A DNA stretch of 64,000 bases from an uncultured Aeriscardovia sp. Its GTDB lineage: Bacteria > Actinomycetota > Actinomycetes > Actinomycetales > Bifidobacteriaceae. The stretch covers positions 349,140 to 413,139 of the forward strand of contig CAIFES010000001.1 of NCBI GenBank assembly GCA_903789535.1. Direction: 5' to 3'. Positions 42,104 through 52,089 of the stretch are shown here, piece after piece. The translations under genes and the position numbers were made by a program. Numbering within the stretch: position 1 is the stretch's first letter; every line of letters starts with the position of its first letter. The notes below the pieces were generated by a model. The model ran no database searches and had not been told where the DNA came from. It saw only the letters and a program-made list of their open reading frames with translations.

Positions 42104-44431
42104 ATGCTGAGGAAAGACGCCAATGACTCCCTCCACGATACGGAGGACACGCACACAGGAGCTGCTGACGGTATGACAGCGAATGATACTGCCATCAACA
42201 GCACAGCAGCAGACGCGCAGAAGAGGACAGATTCTACTGCTGACAGCGATGCGGATAACACCCCCCAAGACCCCAATATTTCCAAGCCAGCCAGCATCGC
42301 AACAGATCGGAATGATGCTCCAGTGAAGAATATTATCGGTGAGCATATCGCCAAACGGCCGAAACGTGAGCTGCCATTCACACGTCCAGCCCAAATGCGA
42401 ATCACCGACCCACAGAAAAGCCACAAGTGGATCCGCGGCATCATCGACACGCTCTATGTTCTTGGCTTCATTGGCGTGAGCTTTGGCTCAATGTTTCTGC
42501 TCCAATGGGGCGTCAATCCTGATCTTCATTTTGCACAAGTCATCGCTAACGCACTCCCAGATACATTCGGGACAAATTCTGCATCGCGCCGCTTTATTCT
42601 TCTTCTCAACGTTCTCCTCATTGTTACTGTTTATCTATTTCTTCTGTTTCTCTGCAATTCGTTCTACGTATCCACCGGAATTATTGTCGTGGTAGTCGCT
42701 GTTTTCAGTGTCGCAAACAGAATTAAAATCAATCTTCGCTCTGAGCCTGTGCTGCCAAGCGATATTACGTTAGCCATCCATAACACAAAAAATGTTGCCG
42801 GCTTTATTCCAAATTCGTCATACTCCCTTATTGCTATTACCGTTACAGCAATCATTCTATATATCATTCTCGCCGTGGCATGTGGCTGGCTACTAGGCAA
42901 GGCACAACCACTGCATATCGCGTCATCGGTTAAACGGATCGGCATGCAAATACTCATTTCTTGTGCTCCTGCGGCACTATTTATTGCCTTTGTCGCAGGA
43001 ACAAGTGACACCAATGCTTGGGGGCGCCAACTTGCAACCTCAATGGGCGATACACCACGCATGTGGGACGCCAAAGAAGATTCACAGTTAAATGGGACTC
43101 TTTATGCGTTTATCCGTAATTCTTTCACCAAGGTTATGGATAAACCTGCAGGATATTCCCAGCAGCGGATGAAGGCCATCGCCAGTAAGTACTCGAAAGT
43201 CGCCACCACCATCAATTCCACGCGTTCAAGCAATCTTACCGATCAAACAGTCATTCTTATTCTGTCAGAATCATTCTCTGATCCACTGCGCGTGCCTGGC
43301 ATCCAGCTCTCTGAGGACCCGATGCCGAATCTCCGTTCAATCATGGCAAATACGACCAGTGGATTATTCCTCAGCTCCGGTTACGGGGGGGGGACCGCAA
43401 ATCTCGAATATCAGGCATTGACTGGACTGAGTATGGCAAACATGGATCCATCACTGAATTCGCCATACCAGCAATTAGTGCCGCGGCAAACCTCGCCATA
43501 TGCCTTCAACCAGATTTGGAATCAGCAGGGCGGAGGATCAGTCGCTATTCATCCATATTCCGGTAGTACTTATCAACGCTCCTCAAATTACAAGAAGTTT
43601 GGTTTCCAGCACTTCTGGACACTCGACGGTCCTGAATATGTCAAATACAAGGATCGGCTTGGACTCAATCCTTATGTCAGCGATGAATCGACATACAAAG
43701 ACGTCTTGTACTATCTCAATAAAGACAAGAAAGACAAACAATCATTCATCCAAGTCGCCACAATGCAAAATCATATGCCGTATCTGACGGGGTACTACAG
43801 TGACCCCATCAAACAGACAAATGGCCTCGGGATGAACGATCGTGATGAGACAGGCAATATTGAGGCCTACTCGGCAGGAGTCAAGCGAACCGATTCTGCA
43901 ACCACAGCATTTTTGGCATCAATTGACAAGATAAACCGCCCTATCACCATCATCTGGTACGGAGATCACCTTCCTGGCATCTATTCCGCCGAAATGCAGA
44001 ATGCCCAGAACCTTCTGACCCTCCATGAGACCAATTACTTTATCTGGTCAAATGCAGCATCGCACAAACAAGGCGTCAAACTTAAAGACGCTGCTTACAC
44101 GTCGCCGAATTATCTTCTTGCTCAAGGTGCCGACCAGATGAATGCCAAGGTCTCCCCTTATCTCGCATTACTAACGAAGCTGCATCAACAGATTCCTGCT
44201 ATGGAGCCCCCGTTGAATACTTCAAATTGGTCGACCGAAAATCAAGGAAAGCCGGTTTATATCGACCTTGACGGAAAAGAAATCGACAAACTTACAAATA
44301 CCCAGAAAGAACTGCTCAACGATTACAAACTCGTGACTTACGACATGACTGTCGGCAAGAACTATCTGGTGAAGGACGGGTTCCTGACCGCGCCTTCTGC
44401 GGCAGACAGTTCCGCCGCCTCAAACAAGTAA
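42104..44431 (+). CDS. LTA-synthase-like sulfatase-fold membrane phosphotransferase
   Basis: 775 residues. A ~105-residue hydrophilic N-terminus precedes about five transmembrane helices (~115-300) and an extracellular sulfatase-fold domain. DQTVILILSESFSDP carries the metal-binding Glu, GYGGGTANLEYQALTG the nucleophile Thr, and ITIIWYGDHLPG the GDHxPG metal motif, as in LtaS/phosphoglycerol transferases. It would transfer glycerol-phosphate from phosphatidylglycerol to a lipid or wall glycan on the outer face. AGGAGTG lies 7 bp before the ATG. Base composition is noticeably lower in GC than the housekeeping genes before it. It may modify the polymer made by the following locus. Confidence 0.87.
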   Translation: MLRKDANDSLHDTEDTHTGAADGMTANDTAINSTAADAQKRTDSTADSDADNTPQDPNISKPASIATDRNDAPVKNIIGEHIAKRPKRELPFTRPAQMRITDPQKSHKWIRGIIDTLYVLGFIGVSFGSMFLLQWGVNPDLHFAQVIANALPDTFGTNSASRRFILLLNVLLIVTVYLFLLFLCNSFYVSTGIIVVVVAVFSVANRIKINLRSEPVLPSDITLAIHNTKNVAGFIPNSSYSLIAITVTAIILYIILAVACGWLLGKAQPLHIASSVKRIGMQILISCAPAALFIAFVAGTSDTNAWGRQLATSMGDTPRMWDAKEDSQLNGTLYAFIRNSFTKVMDKPAGYSQQRMKAIASKYSKVATTINSTRSSNLTDQTVILILSESFSDPLRVPGIQLSEDPMPNLRSIMANTTSGLFLSSGYGGGTANLEYQALTGLSMANMDPSLNSPYQQLVPRQTSPYAFNQIWNQQGGGSVAIHPYSGSTYQRSSNYKKFGFQHFWTLDGPEYVKYKDRLGLNPYVSDESTYKDVLYYLNKDKKDKQSFIQVATMQNHMPYLTGYYSDPIKQTNGLGMNDRDETGNIEAYSAGVKRTDSATTAFLASIDKINRPITIIWYGDHLPGIYSAEMQNAQNLLTLHETNYFIWSNAASHKQGVKLKDAAYTSPNYLLAQGADQMNAKVSPYLALLTKLHQQIPAMEPPLNTSNWSTENQGKPVYIDLDGKEIDKLTNTQKELLNDYKLVTYDMTVGKNYLVKDGFLTAPSAADSSAASNK

Positions 44432-44510
44432 ACCGACTGGATGTGCCACACTCCTATAGCCCGTGTCATCTGCATGCACCTGAGTCGCTCGGCTGCATCT
44501 GTCGTTGGTG

Positions 44511-44525
44511 CGCCAGTCACTGGCG
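44511..44525. other. Perfect 15-bp palindrome at the convergent gene junction
   Basis: CGCCAGTCACTGGCG (7-bp arms, 1-bp centre) lies between the LTA-synthase-like gene and wzt. No T-run follows on either strand, so it is not a clear terminator; a protein-binding dyad is possible. Confidence 0.4.
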
Positions 44526-44532
44526 GAACCCA

Positions 44533-45939
44533 TTACTGGCGTGAAGTCGCCGCCCTGCGTGCCTCTTCCTTGCGCTCAACAGAGTCAGGATTCTTCCACT
44601 GCCCCATATCGAGCACTTCGACAGTCTGCGCATCCTCCTGTGCCGTGAACCGCAGCGCGCGGTCGGAGAGCAGCGCATAGTCGCCGTTGCGACTGTTGCG
44701 GATGACGAACGAGCACGAATTGACGCCAAGCGCCGCCCCGACCATGTCTGTCTCGTCGGGATGCTCAGTGTTCGGCTTGCGCAGCGAGGCAACGAGGGTG
44801 AAATCACCGTTGTTGAACTGATCGAGCGGCAGCGAGAAACGCACGGTGTGATGCCCGCGCTTCTTCATGCGGAACACCTTCGGGCCAGAGTCATAGGTAA
44901 TGCCGCCGCGTCGTGTGTCGTTGAGGGAGATGGCGAGGTAGAAGTCGCCAGGCTGGTCATACTCATATTCGATCTGAAATTCGAACGGCTTTGTCCCGTC
45001 GCTCACACGGCCTGACACCGGCGTGACGCGCAGGAGCGGGCATTGCGCGTTCAGACCTTCCGGATACACCTTCTCGGCATTTTCTTTCTGCCCCTGCTCC
45101 TTGCGCGTCCGAGCCTGCTCGGCTTCGAGATTGGAGAGCGTATACCTGTCCGCCACAGTCTCCGGATCACCTTCGGAGACAATTTTGCCGTCCTCGATCA
45201 TCATGGCCCGCGTGCAGTAGCGCTTTACCGCGTTCATATCGTGCGTGACGAGGATGACGGTCTTCGTCGGGTCTTTCTTGACCTTGGTGAAGAAGTCGTT
45301 GCACTTGCGCTGGAACGCCTCATCGCCGACGGCGAGCACCTCGTCGAGCACGAGGATGTCGCCCTGCGCCTTGATGGCGACGGAGAAGGCGAGACGCACC
45401 TGCATGCCCGAGGAATAGTTCTTCAGCTTCTGGTCCATGAAGTCGCCCAGCTCGGCAAAGTCGACAATGTCGTCGTACATCGCATCGACCTGCGCACGGG
45501 TGAACCCGAGGAGCGAGCCGTTGAGATAGACGTTCTCGCGCCCTGTCAGCTCGGGGTTGAAGCCCACGCCCAGCTCGATGAAGGGCACGAGCTTGCCTTT
45601 GACCTTCACCGAGCCCTGGTTCGGGTAATAAATCTGCGAGATGATCTTGAGCAGCGTGGACTTGCCGCCGCCGTTGCGCCCGACGATGCCGAAGAACTCG
45701 CCCTGGCGCACGTCGAAACTGATGCCGCGCAGCACATGCTGGATCTTGTAACCTCGCACGCCCTTCATCCAGTTGATGAACGCCTGCTTCAGGCCCGTCG
45801 CCTGCTCGGTGGGCAGGCGAAAATCCTTATAGACGTCTTTGACGGACAGAACGACCGGAGCCTTCCTCTGCGGAAAATCAAAATCCACATCGATTGAGGT
45901 ATCAGTCGCCTCAACCGCGGTTGACGACATCGTGGTCAT
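44533..45939 (-). CDS. wzt: Polysaccharide ABC exporter ATPase (Wzt-type) with C-terminal carbohydrate-binding domain
   Basis: 468 residues. A leader with VLSVKDVYKDFRL precedes the nucleotide-binding domain: Walker A GRNGGGKSTLLKI (~91), LTGRENVYLNGSLLG (typical of the polysaccharide/teichoic-acid export family), signature YSSGMQVRL (~180), Walker B ILVLDEVLAVGD (~197) and an H-loop in VILVTHDM. Residues ~290-440 form a beta-rich Wzt C-terminal-like domain, which in O-antigen exporters recognises the glycan end. The gene overlaps the Wzm permease gene (TGATG), so both subunits are co-translated. Confidence 0.9.
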   Translation of the reverse strand: MTTMSSTAVEATDTSIDVDFDFPQRKAPVVLSVKDVYKDFRLPTEQATGLKQAFINWMKGVRGYKIQHVLRGISFDVRQGEFFGIVGRNGGGKSTLLKIISQIYYPNQGSVKVKGKLVPFIELGVGFNPELTGRENVYLNGSLLGFTRAQVDAMYDDIVDFAELGDFMDQKLKNYSSGMQVRLAFSVAIKAQGDILVLDEVLAVGDEAFQRKCNDFFTKVKKDPTKTVILVTHDMNAVKRYCTRAMMIEDGKIVSEGDPETVADRYTLSNLEAEQARTRKEQGQKENAEKVYPEGLNAQCPLLRVTPVSGRVSDGTKPFEFQIEYEYDQPGDFYLAISLNDTRRGGITYDSGPKVFRMKKRGHHTVRFSLPLDQFNNGDFTLVASLRKPNTEHPDETDMVGAALGVNSCSFVIRNSRNGDYALLSDRALRFTAQEDAQTVEVLDMGQWKNPDSVERKEEARRAATSRQ

Positions 45940-46799
45940 CAGATCACCTCCGCAAAACGACGAGTGTTCTTACGGAACACATGCACGCCCAGCCACAGCA
46001 ACAGGGCACCGATGACGAGCGGGATGAGCTTCGCCCACCAGCTGTGGAACTCGCTCCAGATCGTGGGCTGGGTCTGCGGGGCGATGAGGTTGTGCCGGAT
46101 GTCCTGGATGGTCTGGGCGAACGGATTGAGCAGCTCGAGCCGCGCCACCTTCGCGAGCCAACCGCCGCGCGCTGTGACATAGGTGAGCGGGTAGATGATC
46201 GGCATGCCGTAGAAGATGACCTGCATCAAGACGTCCCAGATGTGCAGCACATCACGGAAATAGACGTACATGGTCGCCAGCAGCAACGTCAGGCCGAGCG
46301 TGATGAGATACAGCTCGATGATGCTCAGCGGCACAAGCAGCACACGCCAGGTGAAATGGACCCCCGAGAAGAGGGCAAAGACGAGGACGACGACGAGATT
46401 GATGGCGTAGCTGATGAGCGCGCCGACCGTCGCCGAAACCACAACGATGTAGTCAGGAAAGTGAATTTTGCGCAGTAGGTCGCCGCGGTCGACGATCGAG
46501 CGCAGGCCGACATTGGTCGAATCAGTGACGAACTGCCAGGAGCAGATGCCGAGCAAAAGGACGACCGGGTAGGTCGAGGTCCCATCTGACACGCGCAGGA
46601 AGCGCGCGAACACAAGGTACATCACGCAGAACAGCATGAGCGGCTCAAGGACGGACCATGCGATACCGAGGAACGATCCCTGGTAACGGAGCTTGAAATC
46701 AGTCTTGACCAGACCCTTCAGCACCGTCATCGCATAGCCGTAATGCTGCGAGACCTTTTGTTTCAGCTCTTTCACGAGATTCCATGCTACCAACGACAC
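45939..46799 (-). CDS. wzm: Polysaccharide ABC exporter permease (Wzm-type)
   Basis: 286 residues with six hydrophobic helices of the ABC-2 permease type. LKYRYQGSFLGIAWSVLEPLMLFCVMYLVFARF-like text near the N-terminus (seen as DFKLRYQGSFLGIAWSVLEPL) is the amphipathic-helix signature, and IFYGMPIIYPLTYV with NPFAQTIQDIRHNLI is the family C-terminal hallmark. It forms the membrane channel energised by the overlapping Wzt. The track GTG start at 46799 has only a weak RBS, and a GTG eight codons later is possible. It is divergent from a GT2 gene with 35 bp between starts. Confidence 0.88.
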   Translation of the reverse strand: MSLVAWNLVKELKQKVSQHYGYAMTVLKGLVKTDFKLRYQGSFLGIAWSVLEPLMLFCVMYLVFARFLRVSDGTSTYPVVLLLGICSWQFVTDSTNVGLRSIVDRGDLLRKIHFPDYIVVVSATVGALISYAINLVVVLVFALFSGVHFTWRVLLVPLSIIELYLITLGLTLLLATMYVYFRDVLHIWDVLMQVIFYGMPIIYPLTYVTARGGWLAKVARLELLNPFAQTIQDIRHNLIAPQTQPTIWSEFHSWWAKLIPLVIGALLLWLGVHVFRKNTRRFAEVI

Positions 46800-46834
46800 C
46801 GATTTCCACGGACTCCGGCTGATAAGCTGGACAG

Positions 46835-47845
46835 GTGAGCAAACTGGTCAGCATCATTGTCCCCGTTTACAATTCGGAGAATTTCCTGCCCGACTGCATC
46901 GCCTCCCTGCGTCGGCAGTCATACAAACATGTGGAAATTCTCCTCATTGATGATGGCTCGACCGATTCCTCCCCTCACCTGTGCGACGAGGCCGCACACA
47001 GCGATCCGCGCGTGCGCGCGCTGCACAAACGCAACGGCGGCATCGCCTCCGCCCAGAACACCGGACTCAATGCCGCCCGCGGCGACTACATCACTTTCTG
47101 CGACAACGATGATCTGCTCGCCGTCAATGCCATTGGCGTGCTGGTGGAGGCACTGGAACGATCCGGGGCGGATATCTCGAAAGGACGCTGGCAGCAGTTC
47201 GGGCTCTCGCAGACGGACGAGATTCGTCGGCACAGCACTGTGCCAGCCGAACCGAGTCGGCTGACGCTTGTGCCTCACCCGCTGGCCAGTTATCAGAACA
47301 CCTTCTGCAAAACACTGCGTCTGCTTGGCGGCCACCGGGCGGAGGCATCATATTTCAACGAGGCGAACTGGTGCAAGCTGTACCGGCGCGAGCTGTGGAA
47401 CGGCATCCGTTTCCCGGAAGGCAGCTATGCGCAGGACGTGGCGGTGACGACGGCGCTGTACTCCCGGGCGGGCACGGTGGCGGATGTGGATGCCGTCCTC
47501 TATTTCTGGCGCCAGAGCGGCGGGTCCGTCACGCACAAGAAGCAGAATTTTGCCTACTACGCGGATAACGTGAATACCGGTCTACGCAATTTCGCCGACT
47601 GCCTGGATCTGGACGTCACTCCGGCACGCAGCTATTACCAGATTCTCGGTTCCCTCGCCTCAGCGCGGCGAACAGCAGATTTCCGCGACGCCGACAATCA
47701 GAAGGCGTTTGCCCGGCAATCATCCCTGTTTCGTCAACTACGCCAGCGCTTGACACCCACACAGCGGATACATTGCTATCTGCTCACACGTCTGCGCCAG
47801 GCGGAGAATCTTGTCTATGACCATACCGTGCTCACGATGAAATAA
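46835..47845 (+). CDS. GT2-family glycosyltransferase
   Basis: 336 residues from a GTG. LVSIIVPVYNSENFLPDCIASL, VEILLIDDGSTDSSPHLCDE and GDYITFCDNDDLLAVNAI are the GT-A nucleotide-sugar fold, the DDGS loop and the DND/DxD metal site. The C-terminal half, with EANWCKLYRRELW and FPEGSYAQDVAVTTALY, resembles WcaA/CpsI-like transferases acting on capsule or wall glycans. It is cytoplasmic or peripheral membrane. The 35-bp gap from the divergent wzm start means shared promoter DNA. Donor and acceptor sugars are unknown. Confidence 0.9.
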   Translation: MSKLVSIIVPVYNSENFLPDCIASLRRQSYKHVEILLIDDGSTDSSPHLCDEAAHSDPRVRALHKRNGGIASAQNTGLNAARGDYITFCDNDDLLAVNAIGVLVEALERSGADISKGRWQQFGLSQTDEIRRHSTVPAEPSRLTLVPHPLASYQNTFCKTLRLLGGHRAEASYFNEANWCKLYRRELWNGIRFPEGSYAQDVAVTTALYSRAGTVADVDAVLYFWRQSGGSVTHKKQNFAYYADNVNTGLRNFADCLDLDVTPARSYYQILGSLASARRTADFRDADNQKAFARQSSLFRQLRQRLTPTQRIHCYLLTRLRQAENLVYDHTVLTMK

Positions 47846-47869
47846 CGAAAGCCTACGAAGCTTACTGAA

Positions 47870-47908
47870 AAATCATGGGGATGGGCCGAAAATTCGATCC
47901 ATCCCCAT
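47870..47908 (-). terminator. Terminator of the GH25 lysozyme gene
   Basis: ATGGGGATGG pairs perfectly with CCATCCCCAT (10 bp). On the minus strand the stem is followed by GATTTTTC. It lies between two convergent genes and may also slow plus-strand transcription of the GT2 gene, where the T-run is absent. Confidence 0.8.
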
Positions 47909-47923
47909 TAGACATTGATTCTG

Positions 47924-50900
47924 TCAGTTGGCAGTATCAAATCTCCAAATCTGGTTTTTGCCACCAGTAACAGACCAAACGGCAATATTTGCACCGGCAG
48001 TGACCGACATATTGCTCACGTCGATGACCAGTCTGTCGTCCAGCGCAGAATGAAGGACAAATCCTGTTCCAGAACGCTCCGGAATCCACTTCTGCCCGTA
48101 GGCATTGTGCTCAGAATACTGGTCAATGTTTGTTCCCGGCTTAGAAAGGCCGCCATATACATCAAGCACTTTGCCGGAATTGACATTCCGTAATGTCAGA
48201 TAACCGACTGAATCATGGCTCACCGTCCACCGTTGATTCGGCTGACCTGTCCATGCCCATTGGATGACATTGGCAGAATTCTCTTTCGAGTTGCCTGTCA
48301 CATCCAGCGCAAGCCCCGTATTCGACAAAGGCCTGAGTGTATATGTCCCTTCTGCGATAAGCCAACGCGAGGCGGCAGCTTTCTGGTCTAATCTCTCTCG
48401 CGGGGTCAAAACTCGCTGGGATGCGTCAAACCGCCAGATCTGATTCAGCCCATTCGTTCTGATCCAGACACCAATATTCGTACCAGCAGCAGCGAGCCCT
48501 CCGCTGACATCGACAGCAAGTCTGTCATCGGTGGCTGACAGCAGTACAAATCCACCGGCTTGTTGTGAAACTATCCATTTTTGTGAATAGCTTCCATTTG
48601 CCGTCTGCTGAACGATATTCGAGCCACTTCTCGTCTGTACGCCTGAGGCAGCAAGAACCTTGCGCGAATGCGCATTCGTCAACGTGACATACCCCAGAGA
48701 ATCATGGCTGACTTGCCACAGCTGGTTGTCCCCACTGTTCCACGACCATTGCATGACATTCGCACCATCTTGGAGTGATGAACCGACGACATCCATCACC
48801 ATTGCAGGGGCGGAATGTGGATGAAGAGAATACTCTCCGTCCTTCAGCACGTCTCTATGCTGTTGAGCCTGTTGATTCAAATATGCGCGATCCGTGTGTG
48901 AGGGTGATGGCACTTCCGGTGTATTGATATTCTCCACAGACCATGATTGGTTGGCATTGTAATCAGGATCCCACAGGCTGATTGATGCTCCGGATACGGC
49001 TTTTGCCCCTGGAATATCAAGCACTCTGCCGGTCAGGAGTGTAGCAATCATATACCCACCATCATTGGCACGCAGAATATACCATTGCTGGTTCATTCCG
49101 CCATTGGACTGATACTGCTGGGGTCGCACACCTTTGCCACCGTCTTGGCCAGGAAGATCAAGCGCCTTCCCGGACAGGACATTTGTGATGCGATAGATTC
49201 CATTACCCTGGCGAGTAAAGACAAACTGCTGGTTTTCCCCGCCGTTCCATCGGTATAGATCGAGCAACGCACCGTTAGCACGACTATTGCCGACGATGTC
49301 AAACACCATTCCTGCTTTCTGGTGCGAAACGATCTTGACCGGCTTGTTCACTGGGATTGTGTCATCAGCAGCACAAAGATAAAAGCCTTGATTGTTTCCA
49401 CCCGTCAGAGAATAACTGATGGCAGGTGTTCCCGGCTGACTGCTCCCGCCTGACACATCAAGCATACGATGATCAAGCTCCGACCGAAGGTAGATGCGGC
49501 CACTTGAGGGGCGCTTCAGCAATCTCCAGCGCTGATTCACGCCACCATTGGCATCCCACTGGTCAATGGGAGTTCCGTCACGTTCCTGATTCGCATATAT
49601 CTCGAGTGCCTTCCCAGAAGCACTGTTAGTAATGATATAGCTTCCATCTGCCTGCCTCGTAAAACGGAACTTCTGGAATGTGCTCTGGTCCGCCCGACCG
49701 ACGACGATGCGTGCGCCATTTGAACGGGACGCACCATCTATCATCAGCGCACGGTCGGTGTTCAAAGAGCTGTTGAGATAATACGTGCCGTTGGGAAGTC
49801 GGTAATCCGCAAGAAAATCTGAAGATACCTGAGAACCATCCCAGGGTGAGCTGACCGGCGAACGGTAGCCGAAAGCATTCACATCAACATTGTTGCTGGA
49901 GATGCCGCTCACCCGGCCAGATGAGGAATATTGCCATCCATAAAAATTCGATGTCGGCGAATATTGGAGTGTGTAACCGTATTGCGCGATCCACCCGACC
50001 TTGTCACGAATGCCCGGTTGGTTGAGCGGTCCGTCAAGATATGCCGTATTCGCATAAAGGGCACGACCTGTCCATCCAAGCTGCCCCATGCGAGACCACC
50101 ATGCGTTGACCGCTGTTGTGCGAGCCGCGCCACCAGCGGCACCGGCATAATATTCGACGTCGTAATAGGCAGGAAGCGACAGATCGCTGGGAGAGACACC
50201 ATATCGCCGCAGGATATTATTCATCTTCTCCGCCTCAGCACGGCCCTCAGATGCATTCCCTGCGCACGAATACAAGTACACACCAAACGGGATATGCAGT
50301 CGCTTTACTTCGGTGATATTTCTTTGTACCTGGTCATCGATATGGGTCGTCCCAAAAGCTAGCCTGATAACTGCCTCTTGGACACCGCTATTTTTCACCG
50401 CCTGCCAATTGATATTCCCCTGCCATTCCGACACATCGATCACATATCGGGCCTGGGTGAGAATCCGCCTGTTGCGAGCATCGAAGAACGCCCGTTGGCC
50501 ATCCGAGGTGGACCAGTAAGGGCCCCAGGGGCTTTTATCAATGACCGGTTGCAATTGGGGAACAGGGGTCTCGAGAATTCTGCTTCTCGTCTCCTTATCA
50601 ACCTTAGTAGATACGCCCACGCGAAGATCGTCAGACACGACCGTGCTCGAAGAGCTCTGACCATGCGTTGGATGCCGATTCCACACGATTGTTCTGGCAG
50701 TGTCAGACTCTGCCTCATGCTCCTTGCGAATTTGTCCGCGGACATCTTTGACCGGTGCGGCAATAAACCGTTTCCCGTTTGTCAGCGAGAGCGGGTCAAT
50801 CGGGGCCTTCTTTGTACCGACGATGTCTGGATCTGTCACCTTCTTGCCAGAACGGATATCAACGACCGTTCCTGAGGGCAAAGCAGCATATTTCGGAGAA

Positions 50901-51163
50901 ATTGCCATAGCCGTGTTCGGGACAGACGAAGCCACATGCTTGGGAAGACTGAACGAGGGATTCCCCGGAAAAGCGCCAGAGGGGCTGGCGTCGGACCGAC
51001 CTGAGGTCGAATCGCCCGATTGTTCGCTATCCGCAACTGTTACAGATCCGCGATTGCTCACGGTAGTCATATGTTCGACATTATGGTGGCTATCCTGCTC
51101 TATTCCCGTTCCGAGCGGGATCAGCATAACAGCGACAATGGCAGCAATGATTTTATCGAGCAT
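47924..51163 (-). CDS. Secreted GH25 lysozyme with four ricin-type beta-trefoil domains
   Basis: 1079 residues from the ATG at 51163, preceded by AGAAGGA; the tracked ATG four codons upstream directly abuts that RBS. A signal peptide (MLDKIIAAIVAVMLIPLG) and ~210 residues of Ser/Asp-rich sequence precede a GH25 muramidase domain (~235-430) with YVIDVSEWQGNINW (catalytic Asp), FGVYLYSCAG and YYDVEYY (second acidic pair). Then four ricin-type lectin modules follow, each with QxW repeats (NQRWRL, NQQFVF, NQLWQV, NQRWTV, NQIWRF). It would cut peptidoglycan while binding wall or capsular sugars. Its composition is lower in GC than the rml genes. A terminator follows. Confidence 0.9.
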   Translation of the reverse strand: MLDKIIAAIVAVMLIPLGTGIEQDSHHNVEHMTTVSNRGSVTVADSEQSGDSTSGRSDASPSGAFPGNPSFSLPKHVASSVPNTAMAISPKYAALPSGTVVDIRSGKKVTDPDIVGTKKAPIDPLSLTNGKRFIAAPVKDVRGQIRKEHEAESDTARTIVWNRHPTHGQSSSSTVVSDDLRVGVSTKVDKETRSRILETPVPQLQPVIDKSPWGPYWSTSDGQRAFFDARNRRILTQARYVIDVSEWQGNINWQAVKNSGVQEAVIRLAFGTTHIDDQVQRNITEVKRLHIPFGVYLYSCAGNASEGRAEAEKMNNILRRYGVSPSDLSLPAYYDVEYYAGAAGGAARTTAVNAWWSRMGQLGWTGRALYANTAYLDGPLNQPGIRDKVGWIAQYGYTLQYSPTSNFYGWQYSSSGRVSGISSNNVDVNAFGYRSPVSSPWDGSQVSSDFLADYRLPNGTYYLNSSLNTDRALMIDGASRSNGARIVVGRADQSTFQKFRFTRQADGSYIITNSASGKALEIYANQERDGTPIDQWDANGGVNQRWRLLKRPSSGRIYLRSELDHRMLDVSGGSSQPGTPAISYSLTGGNNQGFYLCAADDTIPVNKPVKIVSHQKAGMVFDIVGNSRANGALLDLYRWNGGENQQFVFTRQGNGIYRITNVLSGKALDLPGQDGGKGVRPQQYQSNGGMNQQWYILRANDGGYMIATLLTGRVLDIPGAKAVSGASISLWDPDYNANQSWSVENINTPEVPSPSHTDRAYLNQQAQQHRDVLKDGEYSLHPHSAPAMVMDVVGSSLQDGANVMQWSWNSGDNQLWQVSHDSLGYVTLTNAHSRKVLAASGVQTRSGSNIVQQTANGSYSQKWIVSQQAGGFVLLSATDDRLAVDVSGGLAAAGTNIGVWIRTNGLNQIWRFDASQRVLTPRERLDQKAAASRWLIAEGTYTLRPLSNTGLALDVTGNSKENSANVIQWAWTGQPNQRWTVSHDSVGYLTLRNVNSGKVLDVYGGLSKPGTNIDQYSEHNAYGQKWIPERSGTGFVLHSALDDRLVIDVSNMSVTAGANIAVWSVTGGKNQIWRFDTAN

Positions 51164-51292
51164 TGAACTGATCATCCTTCTCTACTGGCACCGGAATAAT
51201 CATAGATAGACGTGCTCCACTGTCCTGTTCTGGCCAACGTCTTTTATGACGAATATCTTTGTGAGAGATACTCAGAAATAATAAGGAGAAGC

Positions 51293-52021
51293 ATGATCGG
51301 CCATTATTCGATCTCCCTCGTCATGCCGTGCCGTAATGAGGCATCTCATCTCGAGTCGCTCATCATGGATGTGCCTGACTATTATGACGAGATTCTCCTT
51401 GTCAGTAACAAATCCACAGATGACACGGTTAGCGTCGGTAAAAACCTGGAAGACCGAATCCCGCGCCTCCATCTGATCGTCGACGACAGAAGCGCAGACG
51501 GCATCGGCTATGGCTATGCACACATGACAGGAATTGATGCCGCGACAGGCGACATCATCGTGTGTGCTGATTCAGATGGCACTTACCCGATTGATCGTGT
51601 GCCGGATATTCTCCACGAAATGTCTCGTCGCCGTCTTTCATTTGCATCGTGCACCCGCTATCCGGATCCTTCCATTCCCCATGCTCTACAGCTCGGCGTC
51701 CGCACTCTCAATTGCGAGATCGCTGTCCTCTACGGCTTCCATCTCCATGATTCGCTGTCTGGCATGTGGGTCTTCAAACGTGAGGTCGTTCCCCAGCTAC
51801 ATCTGACCCAGGGGGATTGGAATCTGTCCCCACAGATCAAGCTCAATGCACATAAGTATCTCGGGAAACGCTTTGGCGAGGTCAAGATCACGCAAAAAAT
51901 CCGGCTCGGTGAGACAAAACAATCCTACGTAAAGACTGGCCTACATCATCTGTTCTGGATTCTCAGCAACCGTTTCCATGAACCGCAGGAAATCCAGAAA
52001 CCCGATCAAGAAAAAGATTGA
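51293..52021 (+). CDS. GT2-family glycosyltransferase (DPM1/GtrB-like)
   Basis: 242 residues from the ATG at 51293, with AAGGAG 6 bp upstream. ISLVMPCRNEASHLESLI, ILLVSNKSTDDTVSVGKN and GDIIVCADSDGTYPIDRVPDIL are the GT-A donor fold and the DSDGTYP metal motif of dolichol/undecaprenyl-phosphate sugar synthases. ASCTRYPDPSIPHALQLGVRTLN and SGMWVFKREVV follow as in that group, but the hydrophobic C-terminal helices of GtrB are absent. It may charge a lipid carrier with a sugar for modification on the outer face. It is divergent from the GH25 gene and convergent with the RgpF fusion. Confidence 0.86.
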   Translation: MIGHYSISLVMPCRNEASHLESLIMDVPDYYDEILLVSNKSTDDTVSVGKNLEDRIPRLHLIVDDRSADGIGYGYAHMTGIDAATGDIIVCADSDGTYPIDRVPDILHEMSRRRLSFASCTRYPDPSIPHALQLGVRTLNCEIAVLYGFHLHDSLSGMWVFKREVVPQLHLTQGDWNLSPQIKLNAHKYLGKRFGEVKITQKIRLGETKQSYVKTGLHHLFWILSNRFHEPQEIQKPDQEKD

Positions 52022-52044
52022 TTTCTCACATGAACTAATAAACG

Positions 52045-52078
52045 AATGGCTGGTGATGCAAACATCACCAGCCATTTT
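52045..52078. terminator. Bidirectional terminator between the GT2 and GT2-RgpF genes
   Basis: AATGGCTGGTGATG-CAAA-CATCACCAGCCATT is a perfect 14-bp stem with a 4-nt loop, flanked by short A and T runs on both sides, between two convergent genes. Confidence 0.88.
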
Positions 52079-52089
52079 CCACTTTGGCC

